The notes under the pieces are model-generated. The model was not told where the DNA came from, made no database searches, and saw only the letters and a list, made by a program, of their open reading frames with translations. The translations under genes and the position numbers were made by a program. A stretch of DNA of 6,590 nucleotides, from NCBI GenBank assembly GCA_002378005.1, contig DFQY01000035.1, positions 20,263-26,852 on the forward strand. Direction: 5' to 3'. Origin of the DNA: Flavobacteriales bacterium UBA3477 (GTDB lineage Bacteria > Bacteroidota > Bacteroidia > Flavobacteriales > Schleiferiaceae). Shown in pieces: positions 5,458 to 6,590 of the stretch. Positions within the stretch are counted from its first letter, which is position 1. Each line of letters starts with the position of its first letter.

Positions 5458-6590
5458 ATGAACAGCGATGTATATACACGTAAAATTTGGTGGAAAATTG
5501 CCATCATCTCCATTGGAACCATCATCGGGCTTGCCTCGCTGTTGTACACTGAGTCTTTCTTGGGAGAATTGCGCAACGAAGAAGAGCGCAAAATCAAGCT
5601 CTGGGCCCAAGCCGTAGAAGAAGTCTTTTTTGCCGAAGACGATTCAAACTTGAGTTTTTTTACCCAAATCATTCAAGACAATACGACCATCCCAGTGATC
5701 TTGACCGACAACGAAGGCAACATCATCGCCCACAGGAATTTGAGCGTGCCGGAATCGAATCCTGAGAAATATTTGCTGAGAAAATTGGACGAGTTTAAAA
5801 CCTCCGGCCAAGTCCTCGAAAATCAATTCGCCGACGGACAAACGAACTACCTATACTACAAGGGCTCCAACCTGCTTACCAAACTCCGCCTCTATCCCCT
5901 CATCCTCCTGGCCATCATCGGCATCTACATACTCATCAGTTATATGGCCTTTTCCAATGCACGCCGCAGCGAGCAAAACAAGGTTTGGACCGGAATGGCC
6001 AAGGAAACTGCCCATCAGATTGGCACACCCCTGAGCGCTCTAATGGGTTGGATTGCCTATCTCAAAGAGCAGTACCCGAAGGAAATTGCCTTTGGCGAAA
6101 TGGAGAAGGATATTGACCGATTAACCGAAATCACCGACAGGTTCAGTAAGATTGGTTCACAACCGGAGCTCAGCGACCTCAACCTCGATCAAACCATTTC
6201 CCGCACGGCCGATTACCTGGGCACACGCTTGGGCAAGAAGATCAGCCTCACCTCCAATCTAGGAATAGAGAGTAATGTGCAACACAACGGGCAGCTCATC
6301 AGCTGGGTCTTAGAGAACATGATCAAAAATGCCGCCGATGCCTTAGAGGGTAAAGGTGAAATCCGCATCCGCAAGGAAACTGCGGCCGCCGAAGTCCACT
6401 TGTTCATCAGCGACAATGGCAAGGGCATTCCCACCAACGACCAGCGTAATATTTTCCACCCGGGATTCACCACCAAAAACCGCGGTTGGGGATTGGGCCT
6501 AAGCTTGGCCAAACGCATCATTGAAGATTACCATCAGGGCAAGGTCATCTTGGTCGAAAGTGGTGCCGGGGTGGGTACGACTTTTAAAAT
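5458..6590 (+). CDS. Membrane sensor histidine kinase (C-terminus cut by window edge)
   Basis: A two-component sensor kinase, 377 residues visible. Residues about 11-31 and 146-166 are transmembrane segments flanking an extracytoplasmic region of about 110 residues (32-143) with a PAS/Cache-like strand pattern, e.g. IPVILTDNEGNIIAHRN; its ligand is unknown. There is no HAMP domain: the second membrane helix leads directly through a short charged linker into the dimerisation helix with KETAHQIGTPLSAL, His186 being the likely phosphorylation site. The ATPase domain has the N box (ENMIKNAADAL, 286-296), G1 box (DNGKGI, 319-324), F-box region (FHPGFTTK, 333-340) and G2 box (GWGLGLS, 343-349), all intact, and ends in GAGVGTTFKI, so probably only a handful of residues are missing. 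The ATG at 5458 is the only usable start, since an in-frame TAG lies at 5431-5433 with no start codon between. No response regulator is in view. It diverges from the glycosyltransferase operon across a 39-bp gap. Confidence 0.93.
   Translation, partial: MNSDVYTRKIWWKIAIISIGTIIGLASLLYTESFLGELRNEEERKIKLWAQAVEEVFFAEDDSNLSFFTQIIQDNTTIPVILTDNEGNIIAHRNLSVPESNPEKYLLRKLDEFKTSGQVLENQFADGQTNYLYYKGSNLLTKLRLYPLILLAIIGIYILISYMAFSNARRSEQNKVWTGMAKETAHQIGTPLSALMGWIAYLKEQYPKEIAFGEMEKDIDRLTEITDRFSKIGSQPELSDLNLDQTISRTADYLGTRLGKKISLTSNLGIESNVQHNGQLISWVLENMIKNAADALEGKGEIRIRKETAAAEVHLFISDNGKGIPTNDQRNIFHPGFTTKNRGWGLGLSLAKRIIEDYHQGKVILVESGAGVGTTFK

Overview
The window reads as an ordinary chromosomal segment of a Bacteroidota bacterium, most likely Flavobacteriales. 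Three things point there. The gene families include DUF4296 and DUF2141 proteins, a dihydroorotase whose metal motif reads DDQVHFREPG, and a HAMP-less histidine kinase with an HQIGTP box. Gene starts lack Shine-Dalgarno sequences. The two divergent intergenic gaps carry the Bacteroidota -7 promoter element TAnnTTTG. The window is almost entirely coding; no gene-free stretch exceeds 40 bases, and I see no RNA gene, mobile element, CRISPR array or long repeat.

Layout, left to right: (1) A leftward pair, CBS/ACT-like protein then NAD kinase (nadK, cut by the left edge), joined by a TGATG stop/start overlap. (2) A 39-bp divergent gap. (3) A rightward pair, pdxJ then an alpha/beta hydrolase, overlapping by 10 bases. 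(4) The hydrolase meets a leftward operon tail to tail, the two stop codons sharing TTAA. (5) That leftward operon is, in transcription order, a DPM1-like glycosyltransferase, dihydroorotase (pyrC), a DUF4296 lipoprotein and an exported DUF2141 protein, with gaps of 15, 0 and -8 bases. (6) A second 39-bp divergent gap. (7) A rightward membrane histidine kinase, cut by the right edge very near its C-terminus.

The metabolic genes serve core cofactor and nucleotide supply: NADP from NAD (NadK), pyridoxal phosphate (PdxJ) and pyrimidines (PyrC). The CBS/ACT-like protein next to nadK is a candidate small-molecule sensor, and the two exported proteins behind pyrC are uncharacterised envelope proteins. 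I found no obviously new defence, mobile or biosynthetic system. The most notable structural signal is that both divergent gaps have the same length (39 bp) and the same layout: two back-to-back -7 elements, each ending only 5 to 7 bases before the start codon. This predicts leaderless or near-leaderless mRNAs on all four sides.
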